In this document: positions 1-12,562 of the stretch, one piece after another
Position numbering within the stretch: position 1 is the stretch's first letter
Layout: each line of letters begins with the position of its first letter
DNA from: Gigaspora rosea
Taxonomy: Eukaryota; Glomeromycota; Glomeromycetes; Diversisporales; Gigasporaceae
DNA: 64,000 nt
Assembly: GCA_003550325.1 (NCBI GenBank)
Contig: QKWP01000128.1
Coordinates: 366,223-430,222 of the forward strand
Direction of reading: 5' to 3'
Translations under genes and position numbers: made by a program
The notes under the pieces: generated by a model
What the model was told of the DNA's origin: nothing
Database searches by the model: none
Seen by the model: only the letters and a program-made list of their open reading frames with translations

Positions 1-292
1 AATAAAGATGCAAACTAATGTCCTTCATTCGCGGCTGAAACCCTCTCTTTTTATAATTATTAATTTTATAAGGTTGAACTCCCTCCGAGAGTTCAGCACT
101 TCTTCCGGAAGTCTTTCTCTCTTTCCGGGAGTTTCTAACTCTTTCCGGGAGTCAGAAACTCTACTACGTTATGTCAATCATTCTCATACTATACCCAAAT
201 AAGAAATTGATAAGATAATACTAATAATACTTACAAATAAAAATAATATAGTAAAATAAAAATAATATAACAAAATAAAAAAATTTTCACAA

Positions 293-410
293 CACAGTAC
301 AATTACATGAAGTGTAACATGAAATGCTCGACAAAATTGATTCCACTTATGCTGATTTTTACAAAATCCTTTTTTAGTAGTAGTAATGATTTTCATTTAT
401 TCATTTTTGA
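293..410 (+). mobile_element. Helitron 5'-end fragment (degenerate)
   Basis: This stretch aligns by eye with the 5' subterminal sequences of the two Helitrons at 19942 and 42171 (minus). They share GTAACATGAAATG, then ATCCTTTTTTAGTAGTAGTA and ATGATTTTCATTTATTCATT. The terminal TACCAGTACGATCAC motif is mutated here, and no matching 3' end in the same orientation was found, so this is a relic. Confidence 0.45.
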
Positions 411-502
411 TAGTTGAGATTTTATATATAATTCTATATGTAGATCACACGTTGAGACGCTAAAAGTAAAAATTTGAGCTGTTTTATTGAATGGAAATTG
501 CT

Positions 503-545
503 TAAAATAATAAGTAGCTGCGCAACGTAGTTGCGTGAAACCAGG
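503..545 (-). mobile_element. Helitron 3'-terminal hairpin relic
   Basis: On the minus strand the sequence reads CCTGGTTTCACGCAACTACG, then TTGCGCAGCTAC. This is a short stem-loop followed by the same CAGCTAC tail as the Helitron 3' ends at 24684, 25016 and 39282. The matching 5' end to the right was not found. Confidence 0.4.
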
Positions 546-2749
546 AACGGGGGAAGTCAGTATGTTATGATGCCGGATATTATGTACGGATAGAATTATC
601 TAATAAAATTTTTTCTAAACGCCCATTAGATTTTTTTTATATATACGTGATTTAACTATCGTAACCATCTGGATACTCTAATTGGCTGTTTATGGTAGTC
701 AAATTTTGATTTGCAATCGGGTTAAGGTGTATATGTTCAGTGTCAATTTCATAATTTTATTTTTATAAAATTAATATATGCAAGTTACATGAGGTCACGA
801 ATCACTTGGATCCGAGTCAGGATATCACTTAATTTGTCTGATTAATTATGCAATCAATTTAAGAGTTAGTTTACGAAACAATGTAGAGAGAGCGTCGATA
901 AGGTATTAATTTTAAGGTTATGTAATGCGAGAACAATAATAATAGTTTTTAAGGGGGACAATGAGATGTTAAAGAGTAACAATTAACAAATGCAATATCA
1001 ATAAATTATTTTGTAGTGATGAATAAGATTAATCTGAGTATAACGGTAAGAGTAACAGGTAATGAAGTTTTATAACGTAACTTCGTCATAAAGGCTTTGA
1101 AAAATCGATTACGCCAAAATAATTGAGAAAAATAGAGCTATTTGCTCTAGACATCCGAAAGCCACAAGATATTAAATTAAATATAAATAATTCCGTCACT
1201 ATCTGATTAATATTCTGATCATAAAATCGAAAAAATCCTTAAAATATGATACCGCTATAGTTTTGTTTTGCATAGTTGACCGAACACTCCAATTTTTCGC
1301 ACGCACGGTAATCATTACTGGCATGTGCATTAATCACACTTTGATCTTGTGATCCGTTCACCCAATAATCCACAGTTTGAAACTACATGACAACAAAAAC
1401 CAACGTGCGAAATTAATCAGAAACGATGGGTGTGATTTTTTCCCTACGATAGTAATTACTTATTCGATTTAAAGCATTCGTCCATCGCCCACCATTACAC
1501 AAGATGATACATATTTTGAGGACCTTGACGGTGTTGATTGCGAACAATATGTATTTCCGTATTTTTTAAATTGGTTATCGGTTATACACAGAAATAACCA
1601 CAGGTAACCCAAATTCATCGTAAATTTGGTGATTCGCTTTAATAATTCTTACGGGTTAATCAAACAACATCAAATAACGAGGTCTATTCTCATAAATGAA
1701 ACAATTGCAGGAATGATACTTATTGTTACAAGTAAAAATTTCTAATTATACGATAGTTGGTTTTGATAAAATTATTACATTAAATAAAAATATAACGAGC
1801 TAAATATCTTTTTGTATGAGAAAGTAAAGTCTGCTGACTTTAAACTCGAACGAACATAAAACCTTATTTCATTAAAAGTATATATAATAGAGTTAATGAA
1901 ATAAACATCTTCAATCCGAGTTATATATAACGAGATTATATCTCTAAACCGTACACGATTACTAATTAAAATTTAAATTCATTACATTTTTTAATAGCAT
2001 TAACGTTAATACCCTATATCTGCAAAAAAAATAATAAACTGAGCATGCAACAATCGTAAGTGTCCAAATGATTATGCAAACCTGCACAATTTTATGTAGT
2101 TAGCAAACAACATAAACAATAATTGCAGTATTAATAGTAAAATGTTATAAAAACAAGCCCCCATATTAATACAATTACGAATTAAGTTCGAAAAATCGAA
2201 AATCGGTGCTGATATAAAATAAAAAAACCTCTTAAGTGACTCGATACATGATTGATAATCCAAACAGAATCCAGAGTAAAACAAGTAAAAATAGCTACAA
2301 TATTAACACATAAATACATTAAATCAAGAAAGCACGATGATAAACAGTCAAGTCAATGTACACATAAAAAAAATCAATACAGTGAACACATACCGTAATA
2401 TTATATTATAGAATCCCTTAAACATCAATCCCTACCGCGATAAACAGTAATTTAAAAGCACGAAACGTCAGCACGCATGGCATACAAAATCACAAGGAAC
2501 GACCATATCCAGAATTTCCGACATCACTTAACTTGCCTGTAAACCATACTTTACGTATTTAATACTCCGTTCCTTGTATACTTGATTTATTATAACTGAT
2601 AGATATGATAGATATTATAAAGATAATATTTATAAAATTTATAAGCTATTTACTAAGACTATTAGAACTATTAGTTTTTCTAGTTTCCTTGGTGTTGGTG
2701 TGACTCTTCATTTAAACACATCATGTAAACAATTTTTTAAAACTAACAA

Positions 2750-3095
2750 CACAACCATCAGGCGACACCGGAGAAAAAAATTAAATAGCAAAAATGAAAT
2801 AATTGACACAATTAGAATTTAAAAAAATTTGTTTTTAAAAATAAAATTGGGTCAACAGGTTATGCAAAACGAAAAATTAAAACGACCGATCGACCATTTT
2901 TTTTAATGTCGGTCCAATCGAATGATTTCGGAAAATTAGGACTTCCATTTGCTGAAACCGGATAAAATGATGAAAAAAAATAAATGCGAAAAACCAAATA
3001 ATTGACACAAAAATTGAAAGAAATGGGACGGCGGTAATGTAAAACGAGATATCAACTTTGCGTGATCTTACTATGTTAAGTTCCGTGAAAGATGT
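2750..3095. repeat. Dispersed MITE-like repeat N in block A
   Basis: This repeat recurs in block B (26165-26475) and, as a clear inverted-repeat element, at 40545-40917. Shared motifs are CCATCAGGCGACACC, ATAATTGACACAA and ATCAACTTTGCGTGA. The short open frame on the minus strand here is a by-product of the repeat. Confidence 0.5.
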
Positions 3096-3945
3096 CATCA
3101 TTGGTAAATAATTTATATTCTACTAAAAACAAGTATTTCACTGGATTTTTTAAAGTGCAACTTTAATTTTTTTTTTACTAATTGTGCAATGCCAAGCGAA
3201 ACAAACATTCAACATTACGAAAATCGCTAATTATTTAAGAATTGAGAAAATTTTCTAAGCAAATATGCTTGTTAATATATTATAATAAAAACTAAAATAA
3301 AAAATTTTAGCATAAATATTATTTCCTTTACAGCAAGTAATCTGAATATTAAAAAAATAGCCTATTACGGAAATATAAGTACTAATTCCACGTGTGATAC
3401 ATTTATAGCATTATAAATTTTTATAATAAAAACAATCTAAATACTGTGTGTTAAACTAATAGAGTTAGAACAGTAACATTAATAGTTGACTTAAATTTAA
3501 TTTTTTAATATTTTCACTTTTTTCATGTTTGTTCAGATTCTGCGTCATTACAACTAAAAATGCTGGCGAAATTAAATTATAGCGGCCAAATAGTTTTATC
3601 ACTATTGGTGAAAGTGGTGTGAATTGGGGAAACTGATTTCACTAGCATCTCTAAGTGCTGATCCAGATCGAAATAATTAAAATTTTCGTTTTAGAAGCTT
3701 GCTTGCTCACGAAATAAGTAGATCCTAATGCTGTAATGTGCGTAATAGATAATTTAAATTAAATATTTATGTAATAAAAAGCTAGTATACGTTCTAGCAA
3801 AAATGCTATATAATACTACATGGGCATAATAATAATAAAACATAGCGATTGTACCTCACATACGAGTTATATAAAAAAATTAAGTATTTTCAGTAATAAA
3901 GCAAATAGTTTTTAGTATTTTAAATTACAAATTCATTGGGAACCG

Positions 3946-4190
3946 CTTAAAGTCAGGTCAATCGCGAGATTTTCTGCTGCATACGACCAATCAAAATCGC
4001 AAAGTTTTTGTTTACACGAATCAGACCGTCGAAATACAAAAAATTAAAAAGTGCGACAAAATACAACCTATCTTGGTACATTAAGAGAAAAAAACGTCGA
4101 GAGGACGATTTTCCTATAAGGACCTTTTCATCTTAGCCTATAGGGTATTAAACTGACCTTAACCTTAATTAAATTTCATGATGCCTTAAT
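3946..4190. repeat. MITE family M in block A
   Basis: The left end reads CGCTTAAAGTCAGGTCAATC. The right end reads TTTCATGATG and has lost its last part compared with block B, where it ends CTGGCTTTAAGCGACCC. Homologous copies lie in block B (27404-27676) and block C (36670-36910), so the insertion predates the block duplication. Confidence 0.6.
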
Positions 4191-6057
4191 TTGGAAGATC
4201 ATCAAAATGTGTATTCTGATTAATTAAAATCTTATTCGTAATTCAAAGTTTGAAGTCAAAACCTAAAATGGGAGTGTATGGAGACACAGAATGACAAAGA
4301 CTATCAATTCAAATTTATCAGAAAAGGAAATAGATTGGTACGTACAGTATATCAATTATTTAACTTTAAATCCCCTTTATGTAACAAACAAATAAATTGC
4401 GTCATTATGCTAAGCTGAAATTTGAAGTCTACAAATTCTATAAAGTTAATGTAATTTGTAATCAAGTAGCATATTCATGTCGAATATTTCTTAAATTATC
4501 GATTATAATAAAAATATTTATTTACATACACGCTTAATTGATGTTAATAATTTAGGTGTATTGTTTATATTTTGATACTAAAAGGTATAATTCTACAATT
4601 ATGGATCATAGATTTTTTACTCCATAAATTAAATAATAATTTAAGATTGTATATTTATATTTTGTTTTACATCGATTAACCATTTTTATGAAGCAGAAAA
4701 CCAGAAATCTAAACCTAAGTTAAATCCTTAATAAAAAATGTCTTAAGAGCTATTTCCCTATAACCTTTTCCAATCTTAACCTTTAACCAGTCTAATCCTA
4801 ATATTATTTCTTCGCGTCTAGGTGCATTTTTAAATCTTGAAATTGGGTAAAATTGGTAGAATTGTGTACTTTTTATTCGATATGAAATCATAAATAATTA
4901 ATGAATTTAATATTCAATTCTGTTTGCCAACATAAAAATGTTTTAATACTACCAGAAGAAATCTTAAATACTGTATCCGAAGAAAAAAAAATTTCAAATA
5001 CCATATAGTTAATTAAATAAATCAATTTCTTTTATTTATATTAAGTAAATCAATCTAAAAATAGTAAAAAACAACCATCTGTTTTGTTGGAAACATATAA
5101 ACTCATGCTGATCGATTGAATAATAGAACTAAGATGTTAAGAATTGTGTGGTATAATAAGCGCACTCTAGTTGTGCCACCTTAATTGTAGTGTTTATGGT
5201 GTAATTTTTAATTATAACTGCGGCCACCATATTGATCAGGCACGAGTGCCTTGCCAACCATTGATATGCCTAATGCTTAATGAATTTGCATAAATTCATA
5301 AAAAAAAAAATCCGTTATTTATGCAAAATTATTTGATTCTAAAAAAAATTTTTTTTAATTTCCTGATAACACTTTCCCGACAAAGATTGACCGGAACTGA
5401 CCCACCCTAACCTAATACGAACCAATCTGTCGGGAATTTGAAATTTCGAAAGTGATTATCGGAAAACGACTTTATTTCGATTAGGATTTTGAAAACTTTT
5501 TATATAAATTTTATAAAACTTTATACATGAAATTTAAAATAAAAGCTGGCCGATTGAATCTTTTTAGCATTTCATGTTATAAGACCAAGACACTAAATTT
5601 GCGCGGCATTATGGAAATGACTTACAAAGTTGCTGGGGTTTTGAAATTATATATATTTGTTGAGGAACGGTGATTTTGGATATCTTTAAAATGCTTGGGT
5701 ACTGTAAGATATTCATATAGTATATAAGAGAATAGTAACAACTTATAAAAGTACGTCATGTCACTTATGGTCATTAAATAACCTTTAAATATATTAATTT
5801 GAAATAAATTATTTCTTTCAGAATTATTTTTTTTATTGTTTGTTATTTTGTGAAATGTTAAATATTTTTCAAATTTCAAACTAGTAATTTTTTAGCAATA
5901 GTAATCATGTGATGTTGAGGTACTCGATTTACTACGTAGACCAGAATTTATGTATAGCCTTAATATTGTTACGTACAATAAATGAATGTCAAATAACATT
6001 CGTTAAAGATAATTTTCTAAATCATAAAAGGTAAGGTGTTTGCAGGAAAATTTATCT

Positions 6058-6245
6058 GGTGTAGTTACGGTATCGCATTATTACAATATTGTATTATTGC
6101 GGCATTGCGGCATTACGACATTACGCCATTACGGCATTACGACATTACGGCATATAATTTTTACAGCAATTAGATTCTATGGCGTAATTAATTCTACCAC
6201 TGGTAAAATGCTGTAATTGCAGTAATTCAGTAATTCTACCACCAA
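6058..6245. repeat. Imperfect CATTACGGCATTACGACATT array
   Basis: About 100 bp consist of roughly 10-bp units of the GGCATTACGACATTAC type, followed by an AATTCTACCACCAACTATAG tail. The same units and tail occur inside the MITE at 51594-52237 (about 51890-52060). Copies B and D of the block have unrelated sequence at this position, so it was inserted in copy A only. Confidence 0.6.
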
Positions 6246-6669
6246 CTATAGCCACAAAGTTAGACGACACCAGAAAGGAAAAATCCGACAAGAAAAGTCG
6301 TTAAAATAAGGATTTCCCCAGGGTAGGATAAGGCAAGTCGTACGAACCTAATAAAAGAAAAGGATTTCAGGATCCGATGCTCAGGATGGACCTGTCCTCA
6401 CCCGAAACGGAAGGAAAACCGACACTTCATAATGAGCGAACGGAAGGAAAGTACCGAAAAAGGGGAGATCGGAACGGGCCATCAGAAGACCCTACAGAAG
6501 AAGGAAACCGAAAACACCGCCGGACGGCATGGTAGTGGAGTGGAGTTAGGTAGTACAGATAGCCTAAGACAATAGATAAATTAGGATTATGATGTATTGA
6601 GGCTGAATAATAGGCGTAAAAAGTAAAAAGTATAAGAACATTTCAATAAAGTACGCACCCCAGCGTCCC

Positions 6670-6701
<32 letters not shown>
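6246..6701 (+). mobile_element. Retroposed sequence ending in A28 (LINE/SINE 3' end or retrocopy)
   Basis: This GC-richer segment carries an AATAAA motif (near 6648) and ends in an uninterrupted run of 28 A at 6674-6701. Block copies B and D lack it and instead share about 650 bp of upstream sequence (29690-30345, 56985-57680). The insertion therefore replaced the promoter-proximal region of kelch copy 1. I see no reverse transcriptase, so the class is open: a 5'-truncated non-LTR element, a SINE, or a processed transcript. Confidence 0.55.
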
Positions 6702-6705
<4 letters not shown>

Positions 6706-6737
6706 GATTAAGTCTTGTAGTGTTAATTCAATTTTAA

Positions 6738-8352
6738 TATGAAGTTTTTGAAAATTATATTTTCCGTTGGTTGTCAATTATTCTTGTCTGGACGGTCGTT
6801 GACGCAGACGGCTTCACACCTCCCGGACGTTTTAGAGAAAGTAGTGCCCTTGTAAGAAATAGACTTTATTTCTTTGGTGGTCAAAAGATTGCACAAAAAA
6901 GAGACAATATTTATTTAGATGTGACTCTTTCAATGTTAAATACTACTAATCCTTTATGGTTCATGTCGATTCCAATCCCAGCTGAATTTCTATTAGCAAG
7001 TTTAAGTGTAGGCGGTCCTAATAACAATATAATATGCCTTTTGAATCATCTTACTACAAGTAATGATTATAGTAATGATATTATAGTATACGCCTTTGAT
7101 ACTGTAACCGAAACATGGAGTACTCCTAATATTAGTGGACAGATCCCTCTAAGTCGTCAACAATTTCAAGCTGTTAATGATACTAATGATAAAATATATA
7201 TGTATGTTTATCCCCTATCTTTATTATCTTTATTTTTTCTTTTATATCTGAAATAATGTATCTTTGAAATTTTTTTTTTTTGATAATTTGAAACTTCTTA
7301 GGTTTGGAGGAACTCAGTTTCATAATACTAGTCTTAGTTCTGAAGTTATTTTTAATGACATTTATATTCTTGATACTTTAATTTTAACATGGATACAAGG
7401 CTCTAATGTTAATGCTCCAACACCACGCGTTGACTTTACAGCTACACTTTTAAATAATGGCCATATACTTTATATAGGAGGTACTGTTGGCGTTGGTATT
7501 ATTTATATGTCCAAGGTAATATGATTAAACATATTTATGTATATTTAAATATTTAAAGACATTTACTAGTTAAACAGGTACTAAATTACTGAATTTTTAC
7601 TCTATGTTAGATTCCGACATATAATACTAATAACAATTCATGGAATACAATAGTAATGTTCTTTGATAAACTTCTATTTGTTAAATATTTGCGAAAATTC
7701 ACGTTTTTGATATTATTTATTAGTTTGCTACTGGTGATACATTAAATTCAAGAAGTTGGCACACCGCCGTATTATCACCAGATGGGCATGTTATAATCTA
7801 CGGTGGAGGCATTAGTGATACTACAGATCAAAGCCAATTTTAGCTTCATTAGACACAACTGTTAATCCGTATAAATGGTCCATTAAACCAATGATAGGTA
7901 GTAATTTACCACCTTCACTTAAGTACCATTCTTCAGATATAGTGGGAAATTTTATGATCTTGGCATTTGGTAATTATAAATTTCATTTAATTTATTAAGA
8001 AATTAGATTAAAAATTAATATATTTTTAATAATTCATATAGGTGTGATGATGGCAAATAATTCTTTTCTTAACTTAACTAATGTGAATTCAAAAATATAC
8101 CTTCTTGATACTCGAAATTATACTTGGGTTACTTCAACTAGTACATCACCTAATTCACCTCATCCTCAAAATCCTACAGTTACTCAAACTCAAACTGTCA
8201 CTGTTTCAAATTCTAATTCATTAAGTACAGGTGCGATTGTGACGATTCCTTTAGTTTTGACAGCTGTTTTAGCAATAGCTGGCCTTACAGGATATTGGAT
8301 TTACAAGAAGAAAAAACAGAATGACATCATTCATGTAGCAGGTTCTATTTGA
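6738..8352 (+). pseudogene. Kelch-repeat membrane protein, copy 1 (broken)
   Basis: This is a paralogue of the intact gene at 57711. Exons by homology and GT-AG signals: 6738-7201, 7302-7515, 7611-7652, 7724-7969 and 8042-8352. Kelch strands are recognisable (LYFFGGQ, KIYMFGGT, NDIYILDT, ILYIGGT, VIIYGGG). The C-terminus has a membrane segment followed by KKKK. Two lesions are visible. A one-base loss right after the ancestral ATG (6739) puts the start out of frame with the signal peptide, and no other in-frame ATG lies upstream. A second one-base loss near 7836 (CAAAGCCAATTTTAG, against CAAAGCCAAGTTTTAG in the other copies) creates a stop in exon 4. The promoter region is also replaced by the A28-tailed insertion. 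It is probably dead, although a truncated transcript is possible. Confidence 0.85.
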
Positions 8353-8397
8353 TGGGTCAATGTAAAGGTTTTAATAAATTCTTTATCAATGATCATA

Positions 8398-8524
8398 TAA
8401 TTACAATTATAATCACAAGATACATATATCCAATATACTATTAATTTTTTCAAAAATTTTTATTTCGCGCTGGTGGCACGGGTCATATGTTAATAAATTA
8501 TAAGGCATAAATAAAATTCATACG
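8398..8524 (+). repeat. 3' flank segment, inverted relative to copy D
   Basis: This 127-bp segment directly follows the kelch 3' untranslated region. It is the reverse complement of 59414-59547, while the sequences on both sides (AATGATCATA before, TTCTTAAT.TTAAAAATATAA after) match in the direct orientation. Either copy may hold the original orientation. Confidence 0.8.
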
Positions 8525-8676
8525 TTCTTAATATTAAAAAATATAATTTTGTAAAATTTACTTTTACAAAAAATAAGAAAGGTATTCTTCTTTATAATTT
8601 GATAATTAAGATATCAATTTACATAATGAAATTTTTGTCAATGTCTACTTTTTTAAATGCCGTGAATGATTGTGAC

Positions 8677-8905
8677 CAGTGTTTAAAATTCAAATTTAGT
8701 TTTATATTCTCAAAAAGAACATTTTTAATTTCTTAATGTTCTCAGTAAAATTTTAATGTTCTTTATATAGGAAAATTAAAAATTTTTTAATATTAAAAGA
8801 ATTTATTGAATGTTCTCAAATAGAGAACATATTTTAATAATTTATGTTCCCAAAAATTGTGTAATGTTCTTTAAGAACACTGAGAACATTGAATTTTAAA
8901 CACTG
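8677..8905. mobile_element. hAT-type MITE (8-bp target duplication)
   Basis: The 229-bp element starts CAGTGTTTAAAATTCAA and ends TTGAATTTTAAACACTG, a perfect 17-bp inverted repeat. It is flanked by the 8-bp duplication ATTGTGAC (8669-8676 and 8906-8913). The interior is rich in GAACATT/AATGTTC motifs in both orientations. It carries no coding capacity. Confidence 0.9.
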
Positions 8906-9029
8906 ATTGTGACCTAAAATTAGAATTTTGAAATCTAGTTGTCGATCCTTGCTGCGGAGTCATAGAAAAGTGTTTATATGATTCAAAGATGGCACCGAAA
9001 CCTTTTTTGCCAATTTCGAAAGTTTCGGG

Positions 9030-9150
9030 TTTCGGATTATAGCTTCCGAAACCTTATCCCTCACCCGAAACCCGAAGCCTTACCCGAAACCCCGAAACCT
9101 CACCCGAAACCCGAAACCTCAACCGAAACCCAAAACCTCAACTGAAATCC
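9030..9150. repeat. Left subterminal repeats of the hAT element
   Basis: Tandem CCCGAAACCTCA-like units of about 12 bp. The inverted counterparts lie near the right end. Such repeats are the usual binding sites of hAT transposases; that role here is inferred. Confidence 0.7.
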
Positions 9151-9174
9151 TGAATCTGCCAAAACATCAATAAC

Positions 9175-9910
9175 TTATTTGTTTATTCTCTCTATTTCAT
9201 TCTGATATTGTGTTAACATATGGATTACCCTTGTTATCATATGTGATCATGATCGATCTGCGTAATGAGGAATGATCCCGCATGAGAGCATGATAGTTAT
9301 ATGCGATCAATCGATTAGTGTAACGAGAAATGATCCCGCATGAGAGCGTGATGGTTATACGCGATCAATCAATTAGTGTAACGAGGAATGATCCCACATG
9401 AGAGAGTGATAGTTATACGTGATCAATCGATCAGTGTAATAAGGAATGATCCCACATGAGAGCGTGATGGTTATACATGATCAATCAATCAGCGTAATGA
9501 GGAATGATCCCGCATGAGAGCGTGATGGTTATACGCGAATAGTTATATTGAGACAGAAGATCATTACTACTGTATATTTGTTTTTTCTTTATTTATTTGT
9601 TTATTTGTTTGTTTATTCTCTCTATTATCATTCCAATATTGTGTTAACATATGAGATCACCCTTGTTACCGTGATGCGATCATGATCGATCAGCGTAACA
9701 AGAAATGATCCCATGTGAGCGTGATGGTTATACCAAGACAGAAGATATCATTACTATATTTATTTATTATTTATTTATTTATTATTGTTTATAATTATAC
9801 CGTATTCACTCTATTATCGGTTTTGATATCATGTTAACATATGGGATCACTCTAGTTATTATGATGCGATTATAATCGATCAGTGTAACAAGGGATGATC
9901 CTGTCAAAGA
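9175..9910. repeat. 58-bp minisatellite inside the hAT element
   Basis: About five tandem 58-bp units (9268-9540) have the form AATGATCCCGCATGAGAGCG, then TGATGGTTATACGCGATCAA and CGATTAGTGTAACGAG. The flanking piece TGTTAACATATG...GATCGATCAGCGTAAC recurs three times (9215, 9640, 9835), so there is a higher-order duplication. It lies between the left end and the transposase start and is non-coding. Confidence 0.85.
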
Positions 9911-10129
9911 TTCGTAATGTAATACCGATAGCCTTACAGAAAAAGATACAATTAGTTGGAGATTAAAAGAGCAAAATATGTATAAAAATGCCTGATTTTT
10001 GACTATGTAAAAATAAGTTTTCACTTATCTTAAAAATAAAAGTCTTTTAAAAATCTAAAACCTTGACAGCTATATTACAAAATTCTATTTAATAACTTCT
10101 TATTCTTAAAATATTTACCATTTTTTAAT

Positions 10130-12562
10130 ATGTCAGAATCTAAAAAAATTAAACATGCTGATGAAAAAATTATTGGTGGTCGTCCATTAAAGCCAATTTG
10201 GAAATTTTATAATAGAGGCAAACAATTGGATAGCTCAGGCCATTATGAAGCAATTTGTAAAGCATGTGAAAAATTATTTTCACCTGGAAAACCATCATTA
10301 ATGGAAAAGCATATTATTAGTGACTGTGCTTTTGTTTCTGAAGAAGTAAAAGAAGCAGTTATATATATTGTTGAATCTCGTGAAAAAACTTCAAGTATTA
10401 GTGGAACTAAACATTCAAGTGAACAAATAAGTTTAGATGAATTTCTTGAAAGTACAGCTATACCAGATAAACGTATTGAATCAATAAATAGAGCACTTAT
10501 TAAAGCATTTGTATGCTGTGGATTACCTTGGAGGCTTATTGAACATCCATTTTTTATTGAATTTTTAAAACAACTTCGCCCTGCTTATACACCACCTAGT
10601 AGAAAATTTATTGCAGAAAATTTATTAATAAATGAAATAATTAGAATTGATACAAATTTATATAAATCATTAAAAGATTCAAAAAATTTAACATTAGGTA
10701 TTTAATTGTATTTATTTATTTTTCATTTAATTTATAATTTAATTATACTATATATTTAAAATAAGCTACTACTTAGAATAAAATATTTTTGTTAATTTAT
10801 TTTTAGCTTTAGATGGATGGACCAGTATAACAGGCAAATCATTGTGGAATTTTATTATTTGTCTAAATAATGGTAAAGAAATTCTTTGGAAAATTTTAGA
10901 TTTTTCAGATACAAATCATACTGCAAATTTTTTAACTAATGAAATTCAAAAAGTTCTTATTGACATTGGTGTTGAAAAGTTTATTGGTATAGTAACAGAT
11001 GCAGGAGCAAATATTAATTTAGCAAGAAAACAAATTTCTCAAAAATATACACATATATTAAGTATTAGATGTATTGTACATGCATTTAATCTTATAACAA
11101 AAGATTTAATTAAACATCCATTTGCAGCAAGAATTATCCAATGGTGCAAAACTTTAGTTACATATTTTAAAAAAAGCCATTTACCAAATAATCTTTTAGC
11201 AGCCAAAATTTCTGAAAAAAAAAATAAGGTGGTGGATTAAAAACTTATATTGATACAAGATGGACAACAGTTTATGCAATGTTAAAATCAGTTTATCAAT
11301 TAGAAACATGTTTAAAAGAGGTAATCATTATTTAAAGTTTTTAATTTATATTTAAAATTAATAACTTAAATAATTTTTTATTTAGATTGCTATTGAAAAT
11401 CCTTTAGCTATAACAAATGAATCTGTTAAAGCAATTATTTGTAGAAAAAAAGGATTTTTTTATGATGTTTATGATTTAGCAAAAATTTTTAAACCTATTA
11501 ATGATGCAATTATTAAACTCCAAAGAAGAAATATAACGTTAGCTGATTGCTATTTTGCATTAATTTCTTTAGGAAATTCAATTTATAAGCTTTCTAAAGA
11601 AGATCCTAAAGATCCTAAACAATTTTATAAATATGCTATTAACAAATTTAATTCAAGATTTAGTGCATATGAATATGATGAATATGTTTTAGCATATTTT
11701 CTTCATCCACTTTATAAAGGTAAATAAATTTTATTATTTAAATTTTAAATTATTTAATTTTAACTTTATAAATTATTTAGGTGCAGGTATTAAAAAAAGT
11801 CAATTTTTAAAAATTGCAACCTCAGCAGCAAATATTTGGCAACAAATGGTAAAAATTCCAGAAATTGCAACACAATTAAAAAAATATAACCATTCTAAAG
11901 AAAAATCAGGAGATATGATTATTTCTCAATTTAGAGAATTTTACTTGCAAAGAGAACCATTTAATGCACCATTCTCATTAAATATTGATACAGCCTTAAG
12001 TTGGTGGAAAACATGTACAATATCACCACCATATTTACAATTACTTGGAATTAAACTTTTTTCAATTACTCCACATACAGCAAGCTGTGAAAGAATTTGG
12101 TCTATTTGTGGATGGATGACAGGAAAAAGAAGAACAAATTTATCAGTTGAAAATTTAGAATCTTTGGTTAAAATTCATTCTTATTATATTAATAACAAAG
12201 AATCTGAATTGAATTTATATAGCAAAGAACATGCAGCAGATGACATTTATCAAGAATTATATAATGCACAAATTGAAGAAGAGGAAGAAGAAGACCAAAA
12301 TGAAACAGAAAATATTAATTTAGATGAGTATGATTTAGATGATGATGAAGGAACTGTGTGGGAAAATCTAAATTTATTAGAAATAATTGATTTAGAAAAT
12401 CATAATTTTGATGACACAGATGATAATCAAATAACAGAAGACTTAAATAATGATGAAGAACTAAATACTTTTATTCAAGATTTAGAAGATCAAGATGATT
12501 ATGATCCTAGCCAAATAGCACAAAAACATTTTGATGATATTGATGAAATTTATTATTATTAA
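10130..12562 (+). CDS. hAT-family transposase (BED finger, RNase H fold, dimerisation domain), one frameshift
   Basis: The enzyme would cut and paste the surrounding element. Four exons fit: 10130-10697, 10807-11320, 11386-11719 and 11781-12562, with GT-AG introns of 61-109 nt. They encode 732 codons if one missing A is allowed for. Residues about 20-65 form a BED-type zinc finger (CKAC and a distal H/C pair). The catalytic region shows ALDGWTS, GIVTDAGANI and the CIVHAFN cysteine-histidine motif. The hAT C-terminal signature SCERIWSICGWMTGKRR is at the start of the last third. An acidic, D/E-rich tail follows. Near 11224 the run before GGTGGTGGATT lacks one A, so the frame runs into a stop at 11238. 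All reading after it is open. This could be a true lesion or a homopolymer error; otherwise the gene appears complete. Confidence 0.85.

Larger units (their letters stand above)
1..2564. other. AT-rich DNA without a recognisable gene
   Basis: No open frame longer than about 70 codons shows any family signature. Positions 88-160 hold three short direct copies of a TTCCGGGAGT-like motif forming a weak palindrome. Fragments of Helitron ends (listed separately) lie near 293-410 and 503-545. Nothing else could be assigned. Confidence 0.6.
2565..6057 (+). repeat. Segmental duplication block, copy A (upstream part)
   Basis: From the ACTTGATTTATTATAACTGA motif onward this sequence is collinear with copy B (25980-29690). 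From about 3833 it is also collinear with copy C (36565-39281), and from about 5072 with copy D (53254 onward). Shared landmarks include the AACTTTGCGTGATC region, a MITE at 3946, and the CATGCTGATCGATTGAATAA and GCGGCATTATGGAAATGACT stretches. It leads into kelch pseudogene 1. Small indels separate the copies, and no protein-coding constraint is visible in this part. Confidence 0.85.

Noticed and set aside
2877-3101. 74-codon minus-strand frame, also at 26264-26482
   Set aside because: It follows dispersed repeat N, contains an indel between the copies, and has no domain.
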